From Cichorium intybus (taxonomy: Eukaryota > Streptophyta > Magnoliopsida > Asterales > Asteraceae), in NCBI GenBank assembly GCA_023525715.1, contig JAKNSD010000059.1, positions 52,607 to 116,606 on the forward strand: a DNA stretch of 64,000 bases, written 5' to 3'. Positions 1-9,404 of the stretch are shown here, piece after piece. The position numbers and the translations under genes were made by a program. Within the stretch, counting starts at the first letter, position 1; every line of letters begins with the position of its first letter. Under the pieces are notes generated by a model. The model was not told the origin of the DNA, searched no databases, and saw nothing but the letters and a program-made list of their open reading frames with translations.

Positions 1-1
1 T

Positions 2-70
2 CAAACCCATGGCAGCCCGGCTTGGTGGAGAGTGGATCGGGTACGCATATGATATTTAAAAATTTGTATA

Positions 71-126
<56 letters not shown>

Positions 127-603
127 TATATATAAGTTTAACGTCCTTTATAATAATCGATTTTATTTCAGGTGTTTTTTTTCGTAAACGTTAAAGAGAC
201 ACATTGGATGTTAGGAGAATTACGTTTGGACACCATGAAAATCCACCTCTACGATAGCTTCATACAAGGTCATTTCTACAATCGTCTGGTACAAGAAGGG
301 CACATCCCGAATTTCAAAAACCATGTTGTTGCCCTTTTGGATTCAATCAACTATTGGCAGAATCGAGGCATCCCTCGAATAGACGTTGATTTGGAGTTCA
401 TCATGGAAACGTGGGTGCCTCAACAGTCCGGGCCATTAGGAGATTGTGCTGTTTGGTGTTGTTTACTGTTAGAGTATGTTATATCTGGGGTTCGGGTTCC
501 TGTTCAGGGGGACGAAAATTATACGGCCACAGATTACGCAGCTAGGAAGTTTCGTGAACGTATGGGTCGTATTTTTTGGGCTTCCCGTGAAAGTTATTAT
601 TAG
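2..603 (+). CDS. Ulp1/C48-type cysteine protease, 3' part (MULE-associated)
   Basis: C-terminal part of a Ulp1-like (SUMO-protease fold, peptidase C48) protein; the 5' part lies outside the window. Two exons are visible, 2-40 and 172-603, separated by a 131-bp GT-AG intron (41-171) that contains a (TA)n run. Joined in phase 0 they read ...AWWRVDR-VFFFVNVKETHW..., the usual 'W..VD.V..P.N....HW' entry to the catalytic domain. Visible catalytic residues, numbered from the second exon: His11 (HW), Asp28 (YDS), Gln84 or Gln85 and Cys92 (GDCAVW). The triad and oxyanion Gln are therefore present. It converges on an unknown minus-strand gene and lies near a MULE transposase. Ulp1 genes are known cargo of Kaonashi-type plant MULEs, so this is more likely transposon cargo than a host desumoylase. 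Substrate unknown. Confidence 0.8.
66..125. repeat. (TA)n microsatellite inside the Ulp1 intron
   Basis: Nearly pure TA dinucleotides, with one G interruption near the left end, fill about half of the 131-bp intron. Length is likely polymorphic. Confidence 0.9.
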
Positions 604-920
604 ACGGTGTATGTGAAAATTATATTGTAGACGATTTATTTCAAAGTTATAATTTTGAGTATTTACGTCGTTATAAGAATCTAAAAACTTGCATTTACAA
701 AACATTTTAGATAGAATACTTCATTACACACAAAATAAACAATACAACGTTGTGGAAAGTAGCTGACATCCGTCATTTGCTAACGTTCATAAAAACTACA
801 AATACATATAAAACTACAAATACATATAAAATCCACTCATCCAAAACCCTGTAAAAGGGTTTACAGAGCAGAACACACATTGCGTTGAAGACATGAAAAA
901 AAGGCGAAGAAACATAGGTT

Positions 921-1449
921 TTATGGAAGAATTTGAGATAGGTGCAAGCGGGCAGTGTCTTTGTGACATTCAAACAGACTGGTGTACTGTTCAATGAGAC
1001 AAACTGCATTACGGAGAGTTTCACTTCTTTCTTGTAAAGTAGATTGCTGCCCAGATAACTGATTGATTGTAGACATTGTTGAGATAAACCGTTGAATATC
1101 TACAGGCATTTGGATCACAAGCATTTGCAAATTATAATGCGCTACCTTTATACGCTCATCTGGTATCACACGTGTGATTTGGTAATCAAATTCCTCCAAT
1201 TGTTCTTGGACATGGCGAAAAGCCCTGGTCATCAATAACACGTGAGTGTCAACCAATGTATTTATACGTCCGTGGAGATCTGTCAACTCATTATGTAAGA
1301 CATTATCAACGGTAGTATCCTGATATAGAAATAGAAAATCAGTTCAGTGAAAACCATTTTCACATGTTAGAAGATTTAAAGTAATTAACAAAAGAAAAAT
1401 AATTATGATAGCTTACAAGTCTGCTTGAGGAACCCCTTTGGTGATCCAT
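921..1449 (-). CDS. Unknown 143-aa helical protein, two exons
   Basis: Exon 1 is 1417-1449 (MDHQRGSSSRL) and exon 2 is 921-1319, ending in TAA. The 97-bp intron 1320-1416 has GT (GTAAGC) and AG ends and is phase 0, so the join is seamless. A TATA box lies about 51 bp upstream of the ATG. The protein is rich in L, Q, E, T and I, predicted mostly alpha-helical, with two Cys near the C-terminus, no signal peptide, no membrane segment and no motif I recognise. It lies tail-to-tail with the Ulp1 gene and upstream of the minus-strand MULE transposase. Intact frame, splice sites and TATA box argue for a real, perhaps element-borne gene. Function unknown. Confidence 0.6.
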
Positions 1450-1499
1450 TGAAGCTAAAATATGAGTAACCTGAATGAATGAAATCGGTTTGAAGTTTG

Positions 1500-1507
1500 T
1501 TTATATA
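1500..1507 (-). promoter_or_regulatory. TATA box of the 143-aa gene
   Basis: TATATAAA on the minus strand, about 51 bp before the ATG at 1449. This is too close for a long leader but normal for these compact genes. Confidence 0.5.
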
Positions 1508-1840
1508 AAGGGTAGTGGGTTGTATCTCATTATGAGTTGTCGTTTCAACTATTCCATCTTGGCAGTTTTTTTAGATAGGGCTGTCACTATTACTGAAAAC
1601 TCAATACTGTACATACAGTAGTGTGTTGCATTAAAGCTTCAGTTGTCGTTTCAACTGTTTAGTATCGCCAGTAATTTATGCAGTCATGTGACACATGACT
1701 ATAGTTAATTATATAGTTATAATAATTACGTCAAAGGAAGTAAAAGTTATCATTCAATAGAATAAAAATCAAAGATGATTCCATGTAACTGGTATTACAA
1801 CCTACAAATAGCGTAATTATAAAATTAATTAAACCCCCAT

Positions 1841-4630
1841 TTAGTTCAAATCCACCGTAGGATAAACAGCTTCACTCTGTGACATGCTACTAGAGTCACC
1901 TCTTAGGCTCGTTTTCCCTTTATTGTGTGAACCACGACGTTTGCCTGATCCTTCTGGTTTACGGGTTGGAACTAACGCAGGACATGTAGTTCTTGTGTGA
2001 CCCCTTTGATGGCAACGAGAACATTCTTTTATTATTGGACCCTCACCTTGTGACGGAATACGATCCATATTTCTCGGTCTGCCAGGTAGACGTCTGTCCA
2101 TTACTGGGGGTCTTACAAAAATCAAATCGTCCGGTGTCTCCCAATTACAAGGGTTGGGTAGAGGGTTGATAATGGACTCGTACGTCTTTCTATAAAACAC
2201 AACATGATATGCATTGTGCACCCATCCAGTACAATCTCCATGGTTTAAGCTGTTTAAAACCCTTATTAGATGGCCACAAGGTATGCCAGACAGTTGCCAC
2301 TTTCGACATGAACACGTTGACTCTGCAAAATCGACAATCGCATCCCTAAGGAAGTCTACAACCTGGAATCTTGTACTTGAAATTGGCTTGACTAGCCAGT
2401 TGCTGCTTTTACTCGTTCTTTTACGAATCTTTGCTTCCGCCCATGGAGTAAGTGTTGTTTTCATATCATCTAAATAAATATTTCAAGTTAGTCGGTCAAT
2501 ATTTTCAATACAAAGTAAATAGGACAACGTTATTAGTGTATCATGAACGATGTAAATCTTACTTGCACGATTGCGGCGTTCAAAATACCATTGCTGCATT
2601 GTTGTTCGAAAAAAGTCAATGAGCATCAGCACTGGCATCTTTCTGGCGTATCGGGATAGTGCGTTTATGGACTCTGCGCTGTTGGATGTCATCATATTAT
2701 ACCGCATGCCTTCGAATCTAGACCGAGCCCATTTTTCTGGACCTGCCCTGTCCAAGTAAGCATACAATTCAGGATTATAATTGTTAATCCTTTGCATCCA
2801 ATCATTAAATTCTTCGATTGTATATGCTTTACACGCCGCCCAAAAGAATGACTTGATGGTTTTCTTGGATCCAAACTTGGTCACTACATTAGAATATAAA
2901 TGATGTCCGCAAATTCCATGATGTGAGGTCGGGAAAATGTTTTCAATGGCTGCGGCTATTGCCGCATGCCTATCAGATATGAAACTAAGAGGTCCCATGT
3001 CGCCAACGCAATCGTACAGTTTCTCCATGAACCAAGACCATGTTTCCGTGCACTCGCTCTTGCATATTGCATACGCTACCGGTAATATTTGATTATTACC
3101 ATCCATTGCAACTGCCAATAACATAGTGCCCTTGAAGTCACCCTTGAGGTGGGCAGCGTCTACCACCAATGTATGTCTACACCAATTGCGGAATGTAGTT
3201 AACTGCAAAAAAATATATTGTGTTATTGATACGGTTACATTCGTAAAGTGGTTGTGAAATTTATTAGTTAAAACAAAACTTACAGCGCAGCCTAATGAAA
3301 TAAATATAAATTGAAATCGATCGTCAGCATCTTTTCTGATTGAAGTTACAGTTCCAGGATTATGCTTTTGCAAGTTGTAGCAATACACAGGGAGTCTTGT
3401 GAACGATTCCGCTGGATCACCCCTTAACAGAAACAATGCATGTTGTTTCGCCCTCCATGCTTGTTTGTAACTAATATCAATTCTGTACTTTGAATTGATA
3501 TCACGAATTATGTCGTTGCCACGATATACCCTACTTTGGTTGGCTGCCATAACCTCAGACAAAAGATGACCCAAAACTGTCTTGTTTGCTTGGCGATGGT
3601 TTGGGTTGAGTTGTGAAGACGAGCACGTGTGTTCATCAACAATCTTAGTGCATTGGAATGAGCCGTCACCGTCTTTTTCTGATGTGGCTGTAAAACACCA
3701 ACTACAATTATCTTGACAACAAACAGCCTCATACCTTGTTTTTGATGATCTGTTAACTTTGAATTGAAAGCCTTCGCTTATACTTTTAACACCAAGTGCA
3801 AGTTTCATAGCGGCTTTGTCTTTGAAGGCTTGGAAACGACAAATCTTTTGTGATGGGTGGTGGCTGTAAGATGAGGTTTTTATTTTTGATGGTACAGGAC
3901 ATGGTGGCGGCTGTGGCATACCGTAGAACAATGTGCTTTTTAACCGATTGTGTTGAGCATCCTCCGACACTCCTTCGTGGTGTTGTTGTTCGGGCGTCTC
4001 TCCATCGTCACGATCACTTCCTTCCAAGTCCGATAAACGTAAATCACCATCCACGGGATCCCCATTTGGTGCTAGATTACCATCATTTAGAAGGACACCA
4101 ACGTTATCGTAGTCTTCTTGATCATCCCCACAAGTACCAATGTCGTCCTCTCCTGCGTAGTTGAAATTTTCAGGTTCCACATAGTGGATTGGTTCTTGGA
4201 TGACGGTTTCTGGAACAGTGGTCATAATATTACGTGGAGCATTGTTGCTCCCAAATCCGCTGGACTTCTTTTCATGTGATGTTTTGCACAGGTTGTTACT
4301 TCGAATCTCGTCATCTGCAACAACGTAAATACAAACGATGGTGTTCACAGCTTCGATAACTTCTATCAAATGCAAGATATCATTGTCATCAACTATCTCC
4401 ATAACATAGTTATATTCTGGATGTTGAATTGATAATCTAACACTCGAATGAGCATCGAAACCCGCCTTTGATTTTACCAATAAAGAAAAATCATGAAAAT
4501 TTATATTTGAACTAAATTTCACTCCGTAATTCTTATGGTTTGGGCTAACGTATTTAGGTTGCCCATCAAGTGTGGACCAATGGCCACCGGTGCAGACTAG
4601 AACAAAATATTTTTTCTGGGATGAACTCAT
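1841..4630 (-). CDS. MULE (Mutator-like) transposase, intact, 871 aa, three exons
   Basis: Catalyses cut-and-paste transposition in the nucleus. Exons are 3284-4630, 2563-3202 and 1841-2469; introns of 81 and 93 bp have GT-AG ends and the join gives an uninterrupted 871-aa frame. Order: N-terminal PB1/ubiquitin-like region (about 1-105); acidic linker (about 155-225); MuDR-type Cys/His DNA-binding domain (about 262-340, CCQDNC...HTC); MULE catalytic core with Asp464 (VVDAAHLKG), Asp526 (ISDRHA) and Glu626 (NSAES), a complete DDE triad; SWIM zinc finger Cys715/717/727-His729; AT-hook-like GRPRN near 792; CCHC knuckle Cys812/815-His820-Cys825. The 81-bp first intron is a multiple of three without stops, so retention would still give an open 898-aa product. 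Start ATG at 4630 gives the full N-terminal domain. It is divergent from the 148-aa coiled-coil gene across a minisatellite. Probably an autonomous or recently active element. Confidence 0.92.
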
Positions 4631-4720
4631 TGTGTAATCTAGTTTAGATTGTTTTCAAAGTATTCTGGGATGAAGAAAATATTCTTTTGAAACTGAACTT
4701 ATAGTATGTTTGACAAGGAA

Positions 4721-5250
4721 GTTCGCAGTCAACATTGTACGACTTCGCAGTCAACGCTGTACGACTTCGCAGTCAACGATGTACGACTTCGCAGTCAACG
4801 CTGTACGACTTCGCAGTCAACATTGTACGACTTGGCAGTCAACGCTGTACGACTTCGCAGTCAACGATGTACGACTTCGCAGTCAACGCTGTACGACTTC
4901 GCAGTCAACATTGTACGACTTCGCAGTCAACGCTGTACGACTTCGCAGTCAACGCAGTACGACTTCGCAGTCAACTTTGTACGACTTCGCAGTCAACGCT
5001 GTACGACTTCGCAGTCAACGCTGTACGACTTCGCAGTCAACTTTGTACGACTTCGCAGTCAAAGTTGTACGACTTCGCAGTCAACGCTGTACGACTTCGC
5101 ATTCAACGCTGTACGACTTCGCAGTCAACGCTGTACGACTTCGCAGTCAACTTTGTACGAATTCGCAGTCAACGCTGTACGACTTCGCAGTCAACGTTGT
5201 ACGACTTCGCAGTCAACGCTGTACGACTTCGCAGTCAATGCTCTACGACT
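4721..5250. repeat. 22-bp minisatellite, about 24 units
   Basis: Unit core GTACGACTTCGCAGTCAAC plus three variable bases (GCT, GAT, ATT, TTT, GTT, GCA). Units are almost identical, with a few point changes (for example CTTGGCAG near 4831 and TTCGCATTC near 5096). Because 22 is not a multiple of 3 and the unit lacks stops, all three plus-strand frames are open; these are not genes. It fills the shared upstream region of the transposase (-, ATG 4630) and coiled-coil gene 1 (+, ATG 5295). Confidence 0.95.
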
Positions 5251-5258
5251 TATATATA
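5251..5258 (+). promoter_or_regulatory. TATA box of coiled-coil gene 1
   Basis: TATATATA begins right at the end of the 22-bp array, 37-44 bp before the ATG at 5295. Confidence 0.45.
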
Positions 5259-5294
5259 CTGTTACAAGGTTGTTATCATTTGTGGAGTTAAATT

Positions 5295-5741
5295 ATGACT
5301 TCTTCTGAAGATGCTACTTGGCATTGCGACGAGGAGGATTGTTACATTTGTTCGGATATTAACCCTTTTCCCGATGTCTGCCCAGGTCAGCAAGGATATT
5401 CGATGAATGATCCATTACCAGATAAAATGCCAGACTATATATTTGATGCGATGACGCGCGCAGAAGAAGAAAACAAAAGAGACCTGCAAAAAACAAGGAT
5501 TCTAGATGACCGTATAGAACTCCTTTGTGAGAAATTGAAGGAAAAGCAATTTTGGGTTGAAGATACGTCTATGAAGCTAAAAAATGCCAAGCTTTGGATT
5601 GAGGAAACTGAACAAGAAGTTTCTAAGCTTGTGGAACAAAAAAATCGTATTGCGGATGTTAGTAGGATAAGGGGAGATTTTATCGACCGTGAAAAAACTA
5701 TGTATCCGTTGCAATTCCCAAATTTGTGGCCTAGTATTTAA
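5295..5741 (+). CDS. Coiled-coil protein 1 of the MP-W-W-F-YPxxFP family (148 aa)
   Basis: Single-exon gene, function unknown. Residues 1-30 contain a Cys/His cluster (His10, Cys11, Cys16, Cys19, Cys29) that could bind metal. The rest is a charged helical coiled coil from about 50 to 135. Family landmarks: Met45-Pro46 (DKMPDY), Trp87 (FWVED), Trp101 (LWIEE), Phe129 where the two relatives have Trp, and Tyr137-Pro138...Phe141-Pro142 (YPLQFP). These lie at 0, +42, +56, +84 and +92 residues, exactly as in the genes at 8687 and 9405. No signal peptide or membrane segment. It is transcribed away from the intact MULE transposase across the minisatellite and is followed by the GRF-zf gene. I infer an element-encoded accessory protein that oligomerises through the coiled coil; no known family comes to mind. 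Confidence 0.75.
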   Translation: MTSSEDATWHCDEEDCYICSDINPFPDVCPGQQGYSMNDPLPDKMPDYIFDAMTRAEEENKRDLQKTRILDDRIELLCEKLKEKQFWVEDTSMKLKNAKLWIEETEQEVSKLVEQKNRIADVSRIRGDFIDREKTMYPLQFPNLWPSI

Positions 5742-5867
5742 TATTATGTATTATATTAATCCAATTAAAGCAAATCGCAGTCTATATAGTTGACAGTTGA
5801 TGTGACAATTAAGTAGATCTAGGTAGAGTGGTTTGTTTGTATGTGTATGTTTCCAAATTTTGATCTC

Positions 5868-5875
5868 TATATAAA
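5868..5875 (+). promoter_or_regulatory. TATA box of the GRF-zinc-finger gene
   Basis: TATATAAA about 56-63 bp upstream of the ATG at 5931. It also argues against the in-frame ATG at 5841, which lies upstream of this box. Confidence 0.5.
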
Positions 5876-5930
5876 GGTGTGCTCTTATGCTTATGTTGTA
5901 TCTGAGTTTGTTCCATCAACAAAAAATCAA

Positions 5931-6278
5931 ATGGCAAGAACATGCGGTTGTTGCGGTTATCCTACATTAATACGTGTGTCGAATACAAGCCGAAACCCAG
6001 GAAGACAGTTCTATGCTTGTAGTAACAAGGTAATATTATAATATCGAACCCAGATATGTTTTATAATATCATGGTAATATATGATAACCTTTGCTGTAAT
6101 ATCATTCATACAGATGCTAAACTGTGGGTTTAATGGGTGGGTCGATGAAGACAATGTTGTTGCCAGAATTCAAAGAGATAGAGAACTAAGAAGGCTTCAA
6201 CTCGAGAATCGAAATTTGAAGATCGTCCTAGTGCTCAGTTGGATGCTTTTTCTAGCCATACTAGTTTATAAAGTCTAA
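5931..6278 (+). CDS. GRF zinc finger + coiled coil + C-terminal membrane anchor (87 aa, two exons)
   Basis: Exon 1 is 5931-6029 and exon 2 is 6114-6278; the 84-bp intron 6030-6113 has GT-AG ends and is phase 0. The protein starts MARTCGCCGYP and carries a GRF-type zinc finger (CGCC, NPGRQFYAC, NCGFNGWVDE: four Cys ligands), then a short charged helix (RIQRDRELRRLQLENRNLK, about 55-73) and a hydrophobic C-terminal segment (about 74-87). This domain order matches the plant 'At4g04775-like' proteins, which are abundant and often transposon-linked. The C-terminal hydrophobic segment suggests a tail-anchored membrane protein. GRF fingers bind single-stranded nucleic acid in better studied proteins; that role here is only inferred. 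ATG 5931 is chosen because it lies behind the TATA box and opens directly into the finger. Confidence 0.8.
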
Positions 6279-6555
6279 TTACCATATAACAGTGAGGAAT
6301 TGTGTAATGGTAGTAAAGTAAATCCTTATATGACTTTACTGAACCATCTTCTAGTTTTCGTAATGTGTGTAACCTCGTTGGACTCTAATTTAAATTTCTA
6401 TGTTGTCCTAATGAAGTAAGAAAACGACGTTACCCATATTTAGTCAACAACAAAATAATTTGATGACACAACGAAATACATTTAACACAAAGGTAACGAA
6501 ATACATTTAACACAAAGGACACATATCTAATACAAAGCTAAAGGGGGTAAAACAT
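6279..6555. other. Convergent intergenic spacer
   Basis: Lies between the GRF-zf gene (+) and the second transposase-like gene (-). It contains a short direct repeat, 'aacgaaatacatttaacacaaagg' type, near 6470-6515, and 'acaaagctaaagggggtaaaac' type just downstream to 6580. No gene seen. Confidence 0.6.
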
Positions 6556-7906
6556 TTAAGACAAAGCTAAAGGGGGTAAAACTTCCACCATGTTTATAGG
6601 TACATGCCATTCACTTTGAGGGGGTACAGCCTGCACAACTTCCGTTTGATATGCAGCTCTATATGCAGCCGTAGTGAAATAAATGTTCACCGTATTAAAA
6701 TCCTCCTGTAACATCATATAGGTTCGATACGCAGCCAGGCCGTGACGACATGGAATACCAGAACTCCTGAATTTTCCACAATCACAAGTATGTTCACGCA
6801 GGTTAACAAGATATGTTTTCGAGAAGTCGCGCACAAAAAACTCGGTGTTGTATAATTCTGTTGCTTCACAAGGTTCAGACTTGCGCATTCGTCTATAAAG
6901 TATGTTCTCTGCATACGGGGTGAGTTCATGAAATAGCATGCCTGAAACAAATCATTATGAAATTAGCATAAGTGAAAGTATGTTACACACAATTATAATT
7001 AAATAACAACGATTAACCTCCTAAAGCACCGCGATCAGCATAAAAACGTTGCAGCATGTCAACGAAAGACCGAAGGAGTGATATTATTGGGAAATCTTGC
7101 TGAGCTGCAGAGACCCAACGAATCTCATCGGGCATTATTATGGAGAGTATGTTGCAACGAAAATTAGGGAACATCACCCGTGCCCATTTTTCTTGAGAAA
7201 TACCTTCAAACCATGTCATTATATCTTGGCCCCCGTGTTGGACCAATACGTCTCTAAGTATAGCAAAGTTCGGTTCAAAGTGACGTAATTCATAAGCCTT
7301 GCAAGTCTGCCAGAAAATATGTGGACATTCTTGGAAGATTGGCATTCTATCAACAAAATATTTAAACACACTTTTGCAACAATACCCATGGTAAAAATGT
7401 GGGAACACATGAGATAGGGCGACGTCTAAGTGATTGGACAATTTGGTAATGAAACAAACTTCTCTAGCATTGTTTATGCATTCATTTAGTCTCATAAGAA
7501 ACCATGTCCACGAATCTAACGATTCGGAGATTCCAACACCGATTGCTATAGGTAGAGGTTGATGGTTTCCATCTACCGAGACCGCTACGTACATTGTATG
7601 GACGTATGGTCCATTCAGTGGTAGGCACTCCAGGAAAATGACAGGTAGGGTGGTAGAAAGGAATGTATGCATCTACAACAAGGTTTACAACAAATGTTAG
7701 TAATATAGAGTTGTGATCATTAGATTAAAATTATGATCAAAATAACAACTTACGACACATCCTAAAGCCATAAAACAAAATTCAAATTGTTTCTGCGCAT
7801 CTTGCTTTATGCTAGTGATTGTATGTGGGTTTGCAATTTGAAGGTTATGGAAGAAGAGGGGAAGGCGGGTAAAGCTTTGTTTGTGTTGCTTGGTTGATGT
7901 AGTCAT
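6556..7906 (-). CDS. MULE-transposase-derived protein with altered catalytic sites (397 aa, three exons)
   Basis: Exons 7754-7906, 7018-7672 and 6556-6941; introns of 81 and 76 bp have GT-AG ends and the join is open to the stop. It covers only the C-terminal two thirds of a MULE transposase: the LPLFFHNLQ..NPHTITSIKQD lead-in, the MULE core (about 52-260) and a SWIM zinc finger (Cys322/324/334-His336). The N-terminal PB1-like and MuDR zinc-finger domains and the C-terminal CCHC knuckle are absent. Aligned with the neighbouring transposase, the first catalytic Asp is Glu66 (FLECLPLNG), the second is replaced (ITKLSN, Lys128), and only the last Glu is in place (Glu234, MPDEI). Intron positions match the neighbour, so it is a true paralogue, not a retrocopy. 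The TATA box is intact. An open frame with a lost triad suggests a regulator or domesticated DNA-binding protein, or a decaying copy. Confidence 0.8.
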
Positions 7907-7962
7907 TTTGGATAATAATTGAAATACAAACTGATTGATTACAAAGTATGGATATATCCACG

Positions 7963-7970
7963 TATTTATA
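7963..7970 (-). promoter_or_regulatory. TATA box of the 397-aa gene
   Basis: TATAAATA on the minus strand, about 57 bp upstream of the ATG at 7906. Confidence 0.5.
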
Positions 7971-8025
7971 GCATACTCATATCGATTACTGTTGACTACA
8001 CACCCTACCTTTTGCTAAAAATTAT

Positions 8026-8590
8026 AGATTATCATATGGACATGACTTTTCACTGCATTAGTTAGTGTAACCCACTAATTTCGTAGTCAGACTAGCAGAA
8101 AATCATGTTGACTTGACAATACACTGCCTCCCTAGTACATGACACTATAGAGTACCCTATGGACATGACATTTCACTGCATGGACACTATACGGGCTCCC
8201 ATGGGCTGGCTATTTCCCCTAGATGGGCTGCGAATTCCTCTAGATGGGCTGCGTTTTCAGTATGGACATGACATTTCACTGCATGGACACTATACGGGCT
8301 CCCATGGGCTGCGTTTTCCCCTAGATGGGCTGCGAATTCCTCTAGATGGGCTGCGTTTTCAGTATGGACATGACATTTCACTGCATGGACACTATACGGG
8401 CTCCCATGGGCTGCGTTTTCCCCTAGATGGGCTGCGAATTCCTCTAGATGGGCTGCGTTTTCAATATGCAGAAAATATCGTTGACAAGACAACACACTGC
8501 TCCCTATTACAGGACAATGTAGAGTACCATATGGACATGACATTTCACTGCATTTCGCAGTCAAACCCACTTATTTCGTAGTCAAACTAA
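8026..8590. repeat. 102-bp tandem array with flanking duplication
   Basis: Three units of 102-103 bp start at 8158, 8261 and 8363. Each holds 'tatggacatgacatttcac' and two subrepeats of 'ctagatgggctgcg'. A ~150-bp segment on the left (about 8030-8182, with gcagaaaat, ttgac, gacaa..acactgc, agagtacc) recurs on the right (about 8468-8590). The right copy contains TTCGCAGTCAA, the core of the 22-bp array at 4721. Because 102 is a multiple of 3, long frames run through it on both strands; they are repeat artefacts. It lies between the divergent 397-aa gene and coiled-coil gene 2. Confidence 0.9.
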
Positions 8591-8612
8591 AACATGCGAT
8601 TTCCCTAATTTC

Positions 8613-8620
8613 TATATAAA
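8613..8620 (+). promoter_or_regulatory. TATA box of coiled-coil gene 2
   Basis: TATATAAA 67-74 bp upstream of the ATG at 8687. Confidence 0.5.
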
Positions 8621-8686
8621 TTAAACTTTTCATGTCAAGTATCACATCTACACGATTAATCAAATTTACTAATTTTTTTTGTAAGC

Positions 8687-9091
8687 ATGTCTGATCAATC
8701 TCAGAAGTTAAAACGGGTATTGGAAAAACGCAAGGCTCCTTCTACATCAACAATTCCACCTACTATTGATGATAGGATGCCAGAGGAAATGAAAAGAATT
8801 CTCCTTCACAGCGCCTCTGAAGTCGACAAACAAATTCAATCAATTAGCGAAGATACAAAATTCTTAGAGGGTCAACGGAGATTACTTGACGGTAAAAAAA
8901 GTTGGATAGCTTCAAAAAAACAAGAAGTAATAGAAGCTGAGAAATGGATTAAGTCAACCAAAGCAAACATTGATCGAGAGATGGATAATGTGTTGTCACT
9001 TGGTCAAGAAATTACCGAAAAAAAGATTTGGGTAGCTAATATGAAGAAAAACTATCCATATGAGTTTCCTGAGTGGCAAATTAAAGATTAG
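8687..9091 (+). CDS. Coiled-coil protein 2 of the MP-W-W-W-YPxxFP family (134 aa)
   Basis: Single-exon gene, function unknown. The N-terminus is basic and Ser/Thr/Pro-rich (about 1-28), without the Cys cluster of protein 1. Landmarks: Met31-Pro32 (DRMPEE), Trp73 (SWIAS), Trp87 (KWIKS), Trp115 (IWVAN), Tyr123-Pro124...Phe127-Pro128 (YPYEFP). Spacing from Met31 is +42, +56, +84 and +92. The aromatic positions are multiples of seven apart, so they share one heptad register of a continuous coiled coil. It is transcribed away from the catalytically altered transposase paralogue across the 102-bp array, as protein 1 is from the intact transposase. Coiled-coil gene 3 follows 313 bp downstream. Likely cytosolic or nuclear; inferred accessory protein of the MULE cassette. 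Confidence 0.75.
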   Translation: MSDQSQKLKRVLEKRKAPSTSTIPPTIDDRMPEEMKRILLHSASEVDKQIQSISEDTKFLEGQRRLLDGKKSWIASKKQEVIEAEKWIKSTKANIDREMDNVLSLGQEITEKKIWVANMKKNYPYEFPEWQIKD

Positions 9092-9327
9092 TTTTATTAT
9101 TCTGTATTATCTAATATATTTTCTTAAGTATGAATTTCGTAGGTATTATTTCAAGGTTGGTATTTAGGGTCGCAGTAGTCATTTGTCGTTTATTGTTTGT
9201 ATCTCATTACTTATTGTTTGTATCACTTTATGTATCTCAGTACTCTATATATCTTTATATTTAATGGTCACATCAACCCCCTCCCCTGTATTATTATTTC
9301 CCACCTACCAACCCATTCTAAATGTCC

Positions 9328-9335
9328 TATATATG
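9328..9335 (+). promoter_or_regulatory. TATA box of coiled-coil gene 3
   Basis: TATATATG 70-77 bp upstream of the ATG at 9405, so gene 3 probably has its own promoter. Confidence 0.4.
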
Positions 9336-9404
9336 TAGCTTATTTCACCTTAACAATCTTCACACCAAACAATTTTCACTCATCGAAAATATCGTAGCCC
9401 AAAG

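Noticed and set aside
4721..5250. CRISPR-like array
   Set aside because: Units are directly tandem with only three variable bases and no spacers, in a plant genome. It is a minisatellite.
4706..5308. Three overlapping long plus-strand frames (187-200 codons)
   Set aside because: They arise because the 22-bp unit has no stop and is not a multiple of three; all three frames encode the same rotating 22-aa repeat.
5841..5930. Upstream in-frame ATG for the GRF-zf gene
   Set aside because: It precedes the TATA box at 5868, and the added residues are unlike the family.
8159..8581. Long frames on both strands through the 102-bp array
   Set aside because: The repeat period is a multiple of three and lacks stops; the proteins are pure repeats, and the region is an intergenic promoter area.
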